From contig JAABRA010000110.1 in the NCBI GenBank assembly GCA_011391155.1, positions 1-64,000 of the forward strand: 64,000 nt of DNA, in the 5' to 3' direction. The first letter of the stretch is position 1. Each line of letters starts with the position of its first letter. Shown here piece after piece: positions 49,275-59,352 of the stretch. The stretch comes from Burkholderiales bacterium (lineage in GTDB: Bacteria; Pseudomonadota; Gammaproteobacteria; Burkholderiales; Burkholderiaceae_C). Below the pieces are notes generated by a model that saw only the letters and a program-made list of their open reading frames with translations, made no database searches and was not told where the DNA came from. Both the position numbers and the translations under genes were made by a program.

Positions 49275-49679
49275 TTACGCGGCGGCAACCTTGGCTGCAG
49301 CCTTCGCTGCGGCAACCTTGGCACGGTTCGGCAGCTTTTCCTTGATGCGCGCCGACTTTCCGCTGCGATCACGCAGGTAGTACAGCTTGGCGCGACGGAC
49401 ATCGCCACGACGCTTGACTTCGATGCTGGCAATCAGCGGGCTGTAGGTCTGGAACGTACGTTCCACGCCTTCACCGCTGGAGATCTTGCGCACCGTGAAG
49501 CCGCTGTTGAGGCCGCGGTTGCGCTTGGCGATGACCACGCCTTCGTAGGCCTGGAGCCGCTTGCGGGCGCCTTCAACCACGTTGACGCTCACGATGACGG
49601 TGTCGCCAGGGGCGAACTCAGGGATTTTCTTGCCGAGACGGGCGATTTCTTCCTGCTCGAGGGTCTGGATCAAATTCAT
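49275..49679 (-). CDS. rplS: 50S ribosomal protein L19
   Basis: [65 protein letters not shown]. Confidence 0.98.
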   Translation of the reverse strand: MNLIQTLEQEEIARLGKKIPEFAPGDTVIVSVNVVEGARKRLQAYEGVVIAKRNRGLNSGFTVRKISSGEGVERTFQTYSPLIASIEVKRRGDVRRAKLYYLRDRSGKSARIKEKLPNRAKVAAAKAAAKVAAA

Positions 49680-49801
49680 GGATTACCTCTTTGGATCGTG
49701 CCCACGCTACACAAAAGGCGGCAAGAACGCGCAGATGGCGCTGGTTTCTTGTATTCCGCGGCTGGGCAGAGGATCGAAAAGCTTTTGATTATACTATTTC
49801 C

Positions 49802-50572
49802 CTAAGTCAGGGCTGACTGATTCTGTTGCTGGGCCAGCACGGCTTCGTCGGCCTGATTCAGACGCCCTGCCCCACGCGCTGCCTCGATCAGTTCAGGCCG
49901 GTGAAGGGCCGTGATTTCCAGCCGGCGATCCCTGCGCCAGCGCTCGATATTGGCATGGTGCCCCGACATCAGCGCTGCGGGAACCGGCTGCCCATGCCAA
50001 GTCTCCGGCCGGGTGAAATGCGGGCAATCCAGCAGCCCATCCAGTGCCGGATTAAAACTGTCCATCTGGTGACTGCCCTCGTCATTGAGCACGCCCGGCT
50101 GCAGGCGTGCAACGGCGTCCAGCAGCGCCAGCGCCGCAATTTCTCCGCCGGAAAGGACAAAGTCCCCGATGCTGATCTGGGCATCGACGTGCCCGTCAAT
50201 AAAGCGCTGATCCACGCCTTCGTAGCGACCACAGACCAGGATCGCACCGATGCTCGCTGACCAGCCTGCCACGCTCCCATGGTCGAGCCGGGTCCCGATC
50301 GGGGAGAAAAGTACCACGGGCGCGGCGTCATCCCGGTCGGCGCGGATGGCACCAAGACACTGGAACAAGGGCTCGGCCATCATGACCATGCCGGGGCCGC
50401 CGCCAAAAGGACGGTCGTCGACACGGCGGTAATTGCCTTCGGCAAAATCACGCAAACTCCAGATCCGCACATTCACCGAGCCCGACTCGAAGGCGCGCCG
50501 TGTCACGCCGCTGGTAAAAAATGGCGGGAAAAGTTCGGGGAACAGGGTAATGACGTCAAATCGCATGTTCAA
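49802..50572 (-). CDS. trmD: tRNA (guanine-N1)-methyltransferase TrmD
   Basis: MRFDVITLFPELFPPFFTSGVTRRA, CGRYEGVDQRFID, SIGDFVLSGGE. Confidence 0.97.
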   Translation of the reverse strand: MNMRFDVITLFPELFPPFFTSGVTRRAFESGSVNVRIWSLRDFAEGNYRRVDDRPFGGGPGMVMMAEPLFQCLGAIRADRDDAAPVVLFSPIGTRLDHGSVAGWSASIGAILVCGRYEGVDQRFIDGHVDAQISIGDFVLSGGEIAALALLDAVARLQPGVLNDEGSHQMDSFNPALDGLLDCPHFTRPETWHGQPVPAALMSGHHANIERWRRDRRLEITALHRPELIEAARGAGRLNQADEAVLAQQQNQSALT

Positions 50573-50601
50573 TCCCGGGTTGCCGCCAGACCCGCCAAGG
50601 C

Positions 50602-51180
50602 TCAGTAGTCAGCTTGCCAGTCAACCGTGATGCGCCGCGCCGTCAAATCGACGCCATCCACATAAGCGGACACAAACGGGATCATGCGCTCCCGCGTCTC
50701 GCTGGCACCGGCTTCGTCGGCTTCAGAATATTCCAGCACCAGGACGGTCTGCGGACCTGCGGAAAGCAGTTCCTTGACGGCCCCAAGTGTCACGCCCTCG
50801 CGGTTGACGACGTTCAGCCCAATCAAGTCAACCCAGTAGTACTCGTCTTTTCCGGCGGTGGGAAAGCTCGACCGGGCAACGAAGATGCGCGCGCCCCTGA
50901 GAGCTTCGGCAGCGTTACGGTCAGCGACCTCATGCGCTGTGACGACGACGGAATCGGAGTGCTCCTTCGCTTCCTTGATCGACAGGCGGACAGTACCAGA
51001 AAACGTCTTTGCACCGCGTTCGGAAGGCTGCAAGTACCAGCGTTTGGAAGAAAAAAGCGCCTCGGGAGAGGCGCTGTGGGGCAAGACCTTGAACCAGCCC
51101 TTGATGCCCCAGGCATCCGCTATGCGACCGACCTCGATGGCATCTGCCGGGAGTTCGACAGGCTCCAGACCGGGCAACAC
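50602..51180 (-). CDS. rimM: Ribosome maturation factor RimM
   Basis: EVGRIADAWGIKGWFKVLPHS, YYWVDLIGLNVVN; between rpsP and trmD. Confidence 0.95.
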   Translation of the reverse strand: MLPGLEPVELPADAIEVGRIADAWGIKGWFKVLPHSASPEALFSSKRWYLQPSERGAKTFSGTVRLSIKEAKEHSDSVVVTAHEVADRNAAEALRGARIFVARSSFPTAGKDEYYWVDLIGLNVVNREGVTLGAVKELLSAGPQTVLVLEYSEADEAGASETRERMIPFVSAYVDGVDLTARRITVDWQADY

Positions 51181-51194
51181 AGCTCGCAGATCTG

Positions 51195-51446
51195 TCAGAC
51201 GGCCTTGGCAGCCGCCTGGTTGATCAGGCGTTCCACCGTGGGGGACGCCTGGGCGCCGACGCCCTTCCAGTAGGTCAGGCGGTCCTGCGCGATACGCAGG
51301 CTCTCTTCGCCGCCTCTGGCGATCGGGTTGTAGAAACCAATGCGCTCGATGAACCGACCGTCACGGCGCTCGCGCTTGTCGGTCACGACGATATTGAAAA
51401 AGGGTCGGCCTTTGGAGCCGCCGCGGGAGAGTCGAATCACAACCAT
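51195..51446 (-). CDS. rpsP: 30S ribosomal protein S16
   Basis: [41 protein letters not shown]. Confidence 0.98.
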   Translation of the reverse strand: MVVIRLSRGGSKGRPFFNIVVTDKRERRDGRFIERIGFYNPIARGGEESLRIAQDRLTYWKGVGAQASPTVERLINQAAAKAV

Positions 51447-51553
51447 GATTTATCCTGTGGGTGGTTAATGTGTTTTCAGCGTTGAGACACGCGACATGGC
51501 CACCCGGCCAGCGACACACTGAAAAGCTTTCCATTATATCGCCAACTACTCCT

Positions 51554-52075
51554 ATGCTCCTCATCCGCCCTGCCCGCGACAAAGATATCGCCGCAATCAC
51601 CGCCATCTATGTCCACCATGTGCTTCACGGAACAGGCACATTCGAAATGGATCCACCCTCAGAATCCGAGATGGCCAGCCGCCGCGCCGACGTGCTGGCC
51701 CGGGGTCTGCCATGGCTCGTCGCCGAGGACAAGGGCCAAATTGCCGGATTCGCCTATTGCAACTGGTTCAAACCGCGCCCCGCCTACCGCTTTTCAGCTG
51801 AAGACTCGATCTACCTTGCCCCGCACGCCAAAGGTCAGGGATTGGGACGAATGCTGCTGGCGGAACTGGCGCTGCACGCTGAGCGCGCCGGTGTGCGCAA
51901 ATTGATCGCCGTCATCGGCGACTCGGCAAACACCGGATCCATTGGCGTTCATCGCACAACGGGATTTGTGCATGTCGGCGTGCTCGCCTCGTGTGGCTGG
52001 AAATTTGACAAATGGCTGGACGTGGTCCTGATGGAAAAGTCGCTTGGGCTCGGTGATTTGACTTCGCCGCAATAA
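51554..52075 (+). CDS. GNAT family N-acetyltransferase (phosphinothricin acetyltransferase-like)
   Basis: MLLIRPARDKDIAAITAIYVHHVLHGTGTFE, GLGRMLLAELALHAERAGVRKLIAVIGDSANTGSIGVHRTTGF. Confidence 0.88.
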   Translation: MLLIRPARDKDIAAITAIYVHHVLHGTGTFEMDPPSESEMASRRADVLARGLPWLVAEDKGQIAGFAYCNWFKPRPAYRFSAEDSIYLAPHAKGQGLGRMLLAELALHAERAGVRKLIAVIGDSANTGSIGVHRTTGFVHVGVLASCGWKFDKWLDVVLMEKSLGLGDLTSPQ

Positions 52076-52083
52076 TCGCGGCC

Positions 52084-52530
52084 ATGAAAAACAAAACAAC
52101 TGCAGCGTGGCTGGCATTTCTGGGGGGCCCCCTGGGTCTGCACCGCTTTTACCTGCATGGCCTGGGAGACTGGATGGGATGGCTGTTGTCGATTCCAACG
52201 GCGCTCGGACTCCATGGCATCCAGCGCGTCCAGGAACTGGGTCAGGACGATCCGCTCAGCTGGCTATTGGTGCCCTTGCTGGGCTTCACCATTGCCGGGT
52301 GCGCGCTCCAGGCCATCGTGTACGGTTTGATGACCCCGGAGAAGTGGAATGCCCGTTTCAACCCTCGCGCGGCCGCCGATTCAACCTCGGGCGAGACGCA
52401 CTGGCTGACGATCGGCGCAATCGTGCTGTCGTTGCTGATTGGCACCACCATCCTGATGGCCAGCATTGTCTTCAGCTTCCAGCGCTACTTTGAGCATCAG
52501 ATTGCGGAGGCTCGCAAGATATCGCAGTGA
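52084..52530 (+). CDS. TM2-domain/NINE-type small membrane protein
   Basis: KNKTTAAWLAFLGGPLGLHRFYLHGLGDWMGW. Confidence 0.75.
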   Translation: MKNKTTAAWLAFLGGPLGLHRFYLHGLGDWMGWLLSIPTALGLHGIQRVQELGQDDPLSWLLVPLLGFTIAGCALQAIVYGLMTPEKWNARFNPRAAADSTSGETHWLTIGAIVLSLLIGTTILMASIVFSFQRYFEHQIAEARKISQ

Positions 52531-52590
52531 GCTTGAGCATCACGGGGCCATGCCGGTCGTCGGCACTCATCGAACATGCTCAGAACCGGA

Positions 52591-53601
52591 TCAGAACAAA
52601 TTCAGGCTGACCCAGTAGGCAATCGCCGCAACAAAAGCGCTGGCCGGAATGGTGAAAATCCAGGCCCAGATGATGTTGCCGGCCACTCCCCAGCGCACCG
52701 CACTGGCGCGGTGGACTGAGCCGACGCCGACGATGGCGCCCGTGATAGTGTGGGTGGTGGACACCGGAATGCCCAGAGCCGTGGCGAGAAACAGCGTCAG
52801 GGCGCCACCGGTTTCGGCACAAAAGCCGCCGACCGGCTTGAGCTTGGTGATTTTTTGACCCATGGTCTTGACGATGCGCCAGCCGCCGAACATGGTGCCG
52901 GCGCCGATGGCCATGTAGCAGCTGACGATGACCCAGGTGGGTGGCGACTTGTCGGCCGCAGCCGTATACCCCGTGGCGATCAGCAGCATCCAGATGATTC
53001 CGATGGTCTTCTGGGCGTCGTTGCCGCCATGCCCCAGGCTGTAGGCGCCCGCCGAGACCAGTTGGAGGCGGCGAAACCACTTGTCCACGCGAGACGGACG
53101 GCTGCGCCGGAAGATCCAGGCCACGACCACCATCATCATCGAACCGAGCAGAAAGCCCAGAAAAGGTGACACAAAGATGAAGGCCACGGTCTTGAGGATG
53201 CCGCCCGCGACCAGCGAAGCCGCGCCGCCCTTGGCGATCACCGCGCCCACGATACCGCCAATCAGCGCATGGGATGAGCTGCTGGGAATGCCGTAATACC
53301 AGGTCAGCAGGTTCCAGGTGATGGCGCCCAGTAGCGCGCCGAACACCACATGGGTGTCCACCACGCCGGGGTGCACGATGCCCTTTCCGACGGTCGCCGC
53401 CACGCTCAACTGAAATACAAAGATGGCGACCACGTTGAAGAACGCCGCAAAAAGAACGGCCTGCCCGGGTTTGAGAACTCCCGTGGATACCACGGTGGCA
53501 ATGGAGTTGGCCGCGTCATGAAACCCGTTCATGAAGTCAAACAGAATGGCCAGAACGACCAGAAGAATCACCACCCACAGAGCCGCTTGTACGGTTTCCA
53601 T
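52591..53601 (-). CDS. pit: Inorganic phosphate transporter, Pit family
   Basis: FDFMNGFHDAANSIATVVSTGVL, YYGIPSSSSHALIGGIVGA, GHGGNDAQKTIGI, GIPVSTTHTITGAIVGVG. Confidence 0.95.
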   Translation of the reverse strand: METVQAALWVVILLVVLAILFDFMNGFHDAANSIATVVSTGVLKPGQAVLFAAFFNVVAIFVFQLSVAATVGKGIVHPGVVDTHVVFGALLGAITWNLLTWYYGIPSSSSHALIGGIVGAVIAKGGAASLVAGGILKTVAFIFVSPFLGFLLGSMMMVVVAWIFRRSRPSRVDKWFRRLQLVSAGAYSLGHGGNDAQKTIGIIWMLLIATGYTAAADKSPPTWVIVSCYMAIGAGTMFGGWRIVKTMGQKITKLKPVGGFCAETGGALTLFLATALGIPVSTTHTITGAIVGVGSVHRASAVRWGVAGNIIWAWIFTIPASAFVAAIAYWVSLNLF

Positions 53602-53621
53602 CGTGCCTGCCCCGCGCCCGG

Positions 53622-54269
53622 TCAGGAATTTTCGAGGATGATGCCCTCGATCACATTGGCCACGTCCTCGCACTTGTCGGTGATGGTCTCCAGCAGCTCA
53701 TAAATGGCCTTGAGCTTGATGACCTCGCGTACGTCGGGCTCTTCGCGAAACAGCTTGCTCATGGCACTGCGCATCACGCGGTCCGCGTCGCTTTCGAGCC
53801 GGTCGATTTCTTCACAGGTCTTGAGCGCCGCCTCGGCGGTCGACGGATCCGCAATCTTGCTCAGCAACTTGACTGCATCACGAACGCGCTCGCAACACTT
53901 GACGCTGAGATCGGTCAGACGGGTGATCTCCTCGGTCATGTGGTGGATGTCGTACAAGGCCATCGTTTCAGCAGAGTCCTGAATCAAGTCCGCCACATCG
54001 TCCATGGTGTTGATCAAGGTATGAATCTGCTCGCGATCGATCGGGGTGATGAAGGTCCGGTGGATGGCCTTGTTCACGTCCTGCGTCACGCGATCGGCCG
54101 CCCGCTCGGCATTGTCCACGTCCTGGTTGTACTTTTCCCGGAGATGCAGGTCGTTGTAGTTCGCCACCAGCTTTGAAAATGCGTGCGCCGCCTCAACGAT
54201 GCGGTCTGCGTGCTGGTTGAACATCTCGAAATAATTGCCTTCTCGCGGCAAAAATTTGCCAAACACCAT
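53622..54269 (-). CDS. DUF47 (PhoU-like) family protein
   Basis: KFLPREGNYFEMFNQHADRIVEAAHAFSKLV..., adjacent to pit. Confidence 0.92.
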   Translation of the reverse strand: MVFGKFLPREGNYFEMFNQHADRIVEAAHAFSKLVANYNDLHLREKYNQDVDNAERAADRVTQDVNKAIHRTFITPIDREQIHTLINTMDDVADLIQDSAETMALYDIHHMTEEITRLTDLSVKCCERVRDAVKLLSKIADPSTAEAALKTCEEIDRLESDADRVMRSAMSKLFREEPDVREVIKLKAIYELLETITDKCEDVANVIEGIILENS

Positions 54270-54305
54270 GGCGGACTCCTGGATGGGAATGAAAATGTCA
54301 GAATT

Positions 54306-54323
54306 TTGACATTTTTATGACAT
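54306..54323 (-). promoter_or_regulatory. PHO-box-like element upstream of DUF47-pit
   Basis: Minus strand ATGTCATAAAAATGTCAA vs E. coli-type CTGTCATAAATCTGTCAC (14/18); TGTCA half-sites 11 bp apart. Confidence 0.6.
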
Positions 54324-54365
54324 GCGCTAGTCTAACCGCCGCCTCCAGTGAAATCGGGGTTGCGA

Positions 54366-54848
54366 TCACGAGCCAAGGTCGTGAAACACGGAGATATCCT
54401 GCCCGTGGATCGCCGCGAGATGCGCAGCATCCACCCGGTCCGGCGCAATTTCAGCCAGCGGGATCAGCACAAAGGCGCGCTCCATCATGCGCGGGTGCGG
54501 CAATGTCAGCTGGGAGCTGACAACGCACGCGCTTCCGTACAACAGGAGGTCCAGATCCAGCGTTCGTGGCGCATTGGGATAGGGGCGCACCCGCCCGGCG
54601 GTCAGCTCCAGCTGCTGAAGCGCAACCAGCAAATCGGGCGCACTGAGTCGGGTGCTGATTTCCACCACCGCATTGATGAAGTCCGGACCAGAAGCCTGGT
54701 ACGGCGCCGATCGGTACAAGCGTGAGCGGCAGGTCACCCGGGTACCGACCAGTCGATCCAGATCGCTCATCGCCGTGATCACGCAAGCCGCAGCGTCTCC
54801 CAGATTGGCGCCAAGGCCCACAAAGGCGACAACCGCCTCGCGCGACAC
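54366..54848 (-). CDS. folK: 2-amino-4-hydroxy-6-hydroxymethyldihydropteridine pyrophosphokinase
   Basis: AFVGLGANLGD, LYRSAPYQASGPDFINAVVEI, RTLDLDLLLYG, LPHPRMMERAFVLIPLAEIAP. Confidence 0.95.
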   Translation of the reverse strand: MSREAVVAFVGLGANLGDAAACVITAMSDLDRLVGTRVTCRSRLYRSAPYQASGPDFINAVVEISTRLSAPDLLVALQQLELTAGRVRPYPNAPRTLDLDLLLYGSACVVSSQLTLPHPRMMERAFVLIPLAEIAPDRVDAAHLAAIHGQDISVFHDLGS

Positions 54849-54856
54849 AGCCGCGC

Positions 54857-56479
54857 TTACCCGGCCAAGGGCGACGGGCCGCTGCCCGCATCACCGCCGC
54901 CGGAGGGCTTGCGGCGACGGCGACGGCGCTTCTTGGCGCCCTCGGCATCCGGGCCGCCGGCCTCGCCACTGAAACGCTCCGCAGGCGCACCCGGCGCGCC
55001 TGCCGTCTCATGCTCCGGCTCGCCTGGGCGTGCCATGGTTCGCCCCGGGTCGGGATTGCCGCCCGGCCCCGCCACCGGCGGTGCTCGGTGCACCCGCGGC
55101 GCGCGGGCCGTCTTATGCTGTTCTGCCTTGACCTGGAACACCAGGTCTTCGCGCGTGGCATCGTCGGCCATGCTGAACTCCTGCCACCAGTCGGCCAGAA
55201 CCACGTCGACCTCGCCAATTTCCGCCCGAAGGCGCATGAAATCGAAAGCCGCGCGGAACCTGGGCTGTTCCACCAGGCCAAACGGCGTGCTGCCGACGCG
55301 CTTCTCAAAGCGCGGCTGTATCATCCAGATTTCGCGCATGTCGCCGGCCAACTTGCCGCGGCCGGACACATCGCCAATGCGGGCATCGAATACCTCGTCA
55401 ATAGCGTCCTGTAATGCCGGATGGGCGTGTTCACGACGCGCCAGCCGTCGGGCCCAGCCGTCACGCACGTCGGCCCACAGCACGCAGGCCAGCAGGAAGC
55501 TCGGAGCCACCGGCTTTTCCTCGCCGACCCGACGGTCTGTGTCCTGCAGGGCGGCGTTGACAAACGGGGTATCCGCCCGCTCCACCACGACGTCGAGCAG
55601 CGGGTAGATGCCGCGCAGACCGAGCTTTCTGAGTTGCTCGATGCTCGCCAGGGCATGGCCGGTCTGCAGCAACTTGAGCATTTCGTCAAACAGGCGGCTT
55701 TGCGGCACATCGGCCAGCAGGGCCTGCGATTCAGCCAGTGGTTTGGCGGTTTTCGGGTCCAGCGTGAAGCCCAGCGGACTTAACTTGGCAGCGAATCGCA
55801 CGGCGCGGATGATGCGTACGGGATCTTCCCGGTAGCGAGCGGTGGCGTCGCCGATCATGCGCAGCGTGCGCTTCTTCGCGTCCTGCAGGCCTTTATGGTA
55901 ATCCACCACGATCTGCGTCTCGGGGTCGTAATACATCGCATTGATGGTGAAATCACGCCGCACCGCGTCTTCTTCCTGCGGCCCCCACACGTTGTCCCGC
56001 AGCACCCGTCCGGTGGAGTCCACGGCGTGCTTCATGCCCGCCAGCTCACTGCGGCTGGTTTTCTCGTTGCCGGCCACTTGCTCCGCCGCGGCGTTGTCCA
56101 TGTAAGCGCGGAAGGTCGATACCTCGATCACCTCATGCTCGCGCCCACGACCAAAGACCACATGCACGATGCGAAAGCGCCGCCCGATGATGAAGGCGCG
56201 GCGAAACAGTCCCTTGACCTGCTCGGGGGTGGCGTTGGTGGCCACGTCAAAGTCCTTCGGACGCAACCCGACCAACAGATCGCGCACAGCGCCGCCGACG
56301 ATGTAGGCTTCAAAACCGCCCTGCTTGAGGGTGCGCACGACATTGAGGGCGCGCTCATCCACGAGTGTGGGGTCGATACCGTGTGTGTCGACGCCGACTT
56401 CCTCACGTTTGCCCAACTTGGGCTTGCCCCCGCCAGAGGGGGTTTTACCCAGCAGTTTGTTGATGAATTTCTTGATCAT
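54857..56479 (-). CDS. pcnB: Polynucleotide adenylyltransferase PcnB with Gly/Pro/Arg-rich C-terminal tail
   Basis: FEAYIVGGAVRDLLVGLRPKDFDVATNATPEQVKGLFRRAFIIGRRFRIVHV, RRDFTINAMYYDP. Confidence 0.96.
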   Translation of the reverse strand: MIKKFINKLLGKTPSGGGKPKLGKREEVGVDTHGIDPTLVDERALNVVRTLKQGGFEAYIVGGAVRDLLVGLRPKDFDVATNATPEQVKGLFRRAFIIGRRFRIVHVVFGRGREHEVIEVSTFRAYMDNAAAEQVAGNEKTSRSELAGMKHAVDSTGRVLRDNVWGPQEEDAVRRDFTINAMYYDPETQIVVDYHKGLQDAKKRTLRMIGDATARYREDPVRIIRAVRFAAKLSPLGFTLDPKTAKPLAESQALLADVPQSRLFDEMLKLLQTGHALASIEQLRKLGLRGIYPLLDVVVERADTPFVNAALQDTDRRVGEEKPVAPSFLLACVLWADVRDGWARRLARREHAHPALQDAIDEVFDARIGDVSGRGKLAGDMREIWMIQPRFEKRVGSTPFGLVEQPRFRAAFDFMRLRAEIGEVDVVLADWWQEFSMADDATREDLVFQVKAEQHKTARAPRVHRAPPVAGPGGNPDPGRTMARPGEPEHETAGAPGAPAERFSGEAGGPDAEGAKKRRRRRRKPSGGGDAGSGPSPLAG

Positions 56480-56503
56480 GCGAAATAGGAACTTGAGGAA
56501 CGA

Positions 56504-57220
56504 CTACGGCTGAAGGGCAGCCGGGACGGTCTCAGGGTGGGGGGGGAACAGGTCCAGTATGCGCCAACCACGCTCCGTGGCAATGGTGCGAAGCCATGGA
56601 TCGGGATTGGTCGCAACCGGGTGATCGGCTCTTTCGAGCAGCGGGAGATCGTTGATGGAGTCGGAGTAAAAGGTGATGTCCACGCTGTCCCATTCCAGGT
56701 TTCGGGAGAACAGCCATTCGGAAACCCGTGTGACCTTTCCCACCCGAAACGAAGGCGTGCCCCGTATCTCTCCGGTGATCCAGCCGTCCGGGCCCCGTTC
56801 GAGGTCCACGGCGATGAGCTCTGATACGCCAAACGCATCGGCAATCGGGCGAGTGACAAATTCATTGGTGGCAGTGACGATCACCACGGTGTCGCCCGCG
56901 GCCTGGTGCTGTCGAACCAGCGCCAGGGCTCGCGCCGTCAGGTTGGGCTGGACCACCTCGCGCATGAAGCGGGCATGCGCCGCGGTCGCCAGGGTTGAGC
57001 CCTGCAAGCGCACTGCCTGGGTGGCGAAGCGTACGTAGTCGTGGATGTCCAGTGTCCCGGCCTGGTAGTGGGCAAAAAAATCATCGTTCTTCTGCCGGAA
57101 GACGTGGGGATCGGTCCAGCCGATATCCGTCGTGAATACACCCCAAGCGTAATCGGAATCGATAGGCAGCAAGGTATGGTCAAGATCGAACAGCGCCAGA
57201 TTCAATTTTTTCGATGTCAC
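56504..57220 (-). CDS. HAD-superfamily hydrolase, subfamily IB
   Basis: NLALFDLDHTLLPIDSDYAWG, VIVTATNEFVTRPIADAFGV, FYSDSINDLPLLE. Confidence 0.92.
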   Translation of the reverse strand: MTSKKLNLALFDLDHTLLPIDSDYAWGVFTTDIGWTDPHVFRQKNDDFFAHYQAGTLDIHDYVRFATQAVRLQGSTLATAAHARFMREVVQPNLTARALALVRQHQAAGDTVVIVTATNEFVTRPIADAFGVSELIAVDLERGPDGWITGEIRGTPSFRVGKVTRVSEWLFSRNLEWDSVDITFYSDSINDLPLLERADHPVATNPDPWLRTIATERGWRILDLFPPHPETVPAALQP

Positions 57221-57903
57221 TCGTTCTCCAGCATGGCCTTGATGAGGGGAATGGTGATGGCGCGTTGCGTCTGCAGTGCATAACTATCAAGATGATCGAG
57301 CAACTGGATCAGGCTGCCGAGGTCACGCGAGAACCGGTTCAAGATGAAATCCACCACCTCGTCGCGCATGAACACTCCCCGCGCATCTGCCTGTTGGCGC
57401 AGCACAGCCCGCCGCTCAGGCTCGCCAAGCAGTTGCAAGGAAAACAGGTGCCCCCAGCCCAGGCGCGTTCGCAGATCCTCGCGCAGTTTCAAATCGGCGG
57501 GAGCCCGTTCGCCTGCGGCCAGGACCCAGAGCGGTTGCCCGGATTTGGGCGTCATGGCATTGACAAACCAGTTGAACGCGGCCTGTTGCTGAACCGCTGT
57601 ATATAGATGGACATCGTCCAGCAAGACCGCGGCCCAGGCTTCGTTGAAATCAGGGGGCTCCTGGACTGACGCATCCAGCCAGCCTGCCGTTGCGCCCTGC
57701 TCGCGCAAGGCCTCGCGCACCCCTTTCAGCAGATGCGTCTTGCCACTGCCGCTGGTCCCCCAAAGGTAGGTGGGCACGGGCGATCGTGTCGGGCTTTCCG
57801 TCCACATCTGGAGGTGCCGTAGCGCGGCCTCATTCGGGCCGGCGAAAAAACCGGCCAGCGTCGGCCCTGAGGCCAGCCCGAGATCCAGGGCAATCTGTTT
57901 CAT
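57217..57903 (-). CDS. hda: DnaA regulatory inactivator Hda
   Basis: MKQIALDLGLASGPTLAGFFAGPNEAALRHLQMW, YLWGTSGSGKTHLLKGV; DnaA-like AAA+. Confidence 0.92.
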   Translation of the reverse strand: MKQIALDLGLASGPTLAGFFAGPNEAALRHLQMWTESPTRSPVPTYLWGTSGSGKTHLLKGVREALREQGATAGWLDASVQEPPDFNEAWAAVLLDDVHLYTAVQQQAAFNWFVNAMTPKSGQPLWVLAAGERAPADLKLREDLRTRLGWGHLFSLQLLGEPERRAVLRQQADARGVFMRDEVVDFILNRFSRDLGSLIQLLDHLDSYALQTQRAITIPLIKAMLENE

Positions 57904-58177
57904 GCGGGTACGATCCTGCGGCCGATCGGGGAGACGGTCGTGGGGCTGCGCGCTCCTGACGTCGACGGTAAAAGTACCGCGTTGGCAACGGTCGGACCGG
58001 CCGGGACGGGCCGGCAGGGCCAAACGGGACACGGCCGGGTTTGAAGTTGGAAACAAGCAGTATTCAAGGGATACGGGAGGAATAAAGGGGCAAACCCTTA
58101 AAATCAGACACAAATTTTAGTCCGCTTGCTCGATCGAGCCTGACTTCCCCCTTTATTCGCCCCCACTGGTCCGCCCG

Positions 58178-59221
58178 ATGATGCAAAACACCCCCCCTTC
58201 TCCACTCAGCTACAAAGACGCCGGCGTGGACATTGACGCAGGCGACGCGTTGGTTGAACGCATCAAACCCCTGGCCCGAAAAACCATGCGCGAAGGCGTG
58301 CTGGCCGGCATTGGCGGCTTTGGCGCACTGTTTGAAGTGCCCAAGCGCTACCGGGAACCGGTGCTGGTCAGCGGCACCGACGGCGTGGGCACCAAGCTCA
58401 AGCTGGCCTTCGAGTGGAGCATGCATGACACCGTGGGTATCGATCTGGTCGCCATGAGCGTCAACGATGTGCTGGTGCAGGGCGCCGAGCCCCTGTTCTT
58501 CCTGGATTACTTCGCCTGCGGCAAGCTGGATGTCGACACGGCCGCAGCCGTGATTGGGGGCATCGCCCGCGGCTGCGAGCTGTCCGGCTGCGCCCTGATT
58601 GGCGGCGAAACCGCCGAGATGCCCGGCATGTATCCGGCTGGCGAGTACGACCTCGCCGGCTTTGCCGTCGGTGCCGTTGAAAAATCGAGAATCCTCACGG
58701 GTGCGAACGTGGTACCCGGCGACGTGGTGCTGGGGCTGGCCTCCAGCGGCGTACATTCCAACGGATTCAGCCTGGTGCGAAAGTGCATCGAGCGCGCCAA
58801 CGCCACGCTGCCCGCCACACTGGACGGCAAGCCTTTCAGGCAGGCCATCATGGAACCGACCCGCCTATATGTAAAAAGCGTGTTGGCGGCGCTGGCTGAG
58901 CACCCCATCAAGGCCCTGGCTCACATTACCGGGGGAGGCCTGCTGGAAAATATTCCGCGTGTGCTGCCCGATGGCGCAGCCGCGCGCCTGCGCAAAGGCA
59001 GCTGGCCGCAAACTGAACTCTTTGCCTGGCTGCAGACTACCGCCGGCATTGACGACCTCGAAATGAACCGGACCTTCAACAATGGCATCGGCATGGTGGT
59101 GGTGATCGAGGCGGCCCATGCGGGCGCCTGCGCGGCCATGCTGGCCGCGGCGGGTGAGCAGGTCTTCGAGATCGGCGTGATCGCACCGCGCGGGGAAGGT
59201 GCGCCCGTGATCGTCGCCTGA
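58178..59221 (+). CDS. purM: Phosphoribosylformylglycinamidine cyclo-ligase
   Basis: [56 protein letters not shown]. Confidence 0.97.
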   Translation: MMQNTPPSPLSYKDAGVDIDAGDALVERIKPLARKTMREGVLAGIGGFGALFEVPKRYREPVLVSGTDGVGTKLKLAFEWSMHDTVGIDLVAMSVNDVLVQGAEPLFFLDYFACGKLDVDTAAAVIGGIARGCELSGCALIGGETAEMPGMYPAGEYDLAGFAVGAVEKSRILTGANVVPGDVVLGLASSGVHSNGFSLVRKCIERANATLPATLDGKPFRQAIMEPTRLYVKSVLAALAEHPIKALAHITGGGLLENIPRVLPDGAAARLRKGSWPQTELFAWLQTTAGIDDLEMNRTFNNGIGMVVVIEAAHAGACAAMLAAAGEQVFEIGVIAPRGEGAPVIVA

Positions 59222-59226
59222 GCGTC

Positions 59227-59273
59227 AAATAACTACATTAATAATAGCAAACAATGACCATTTTAAGATGGGG
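59227..59273 (+). repeat. Dispersed AT-rich repeat, copy B
   Basis: aaataactacattaataatagcaaacaatgaccattttaagatgggg. Confidence 0.75.
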
Positions 59274-59352
59274 AAAGCCCGATTTCATTTAAATATTCGC
59301 CGGTGGACGGGCTAAATCGGGCCAACGGGTTCCAGCTTCGTTCCGCTCAGGG

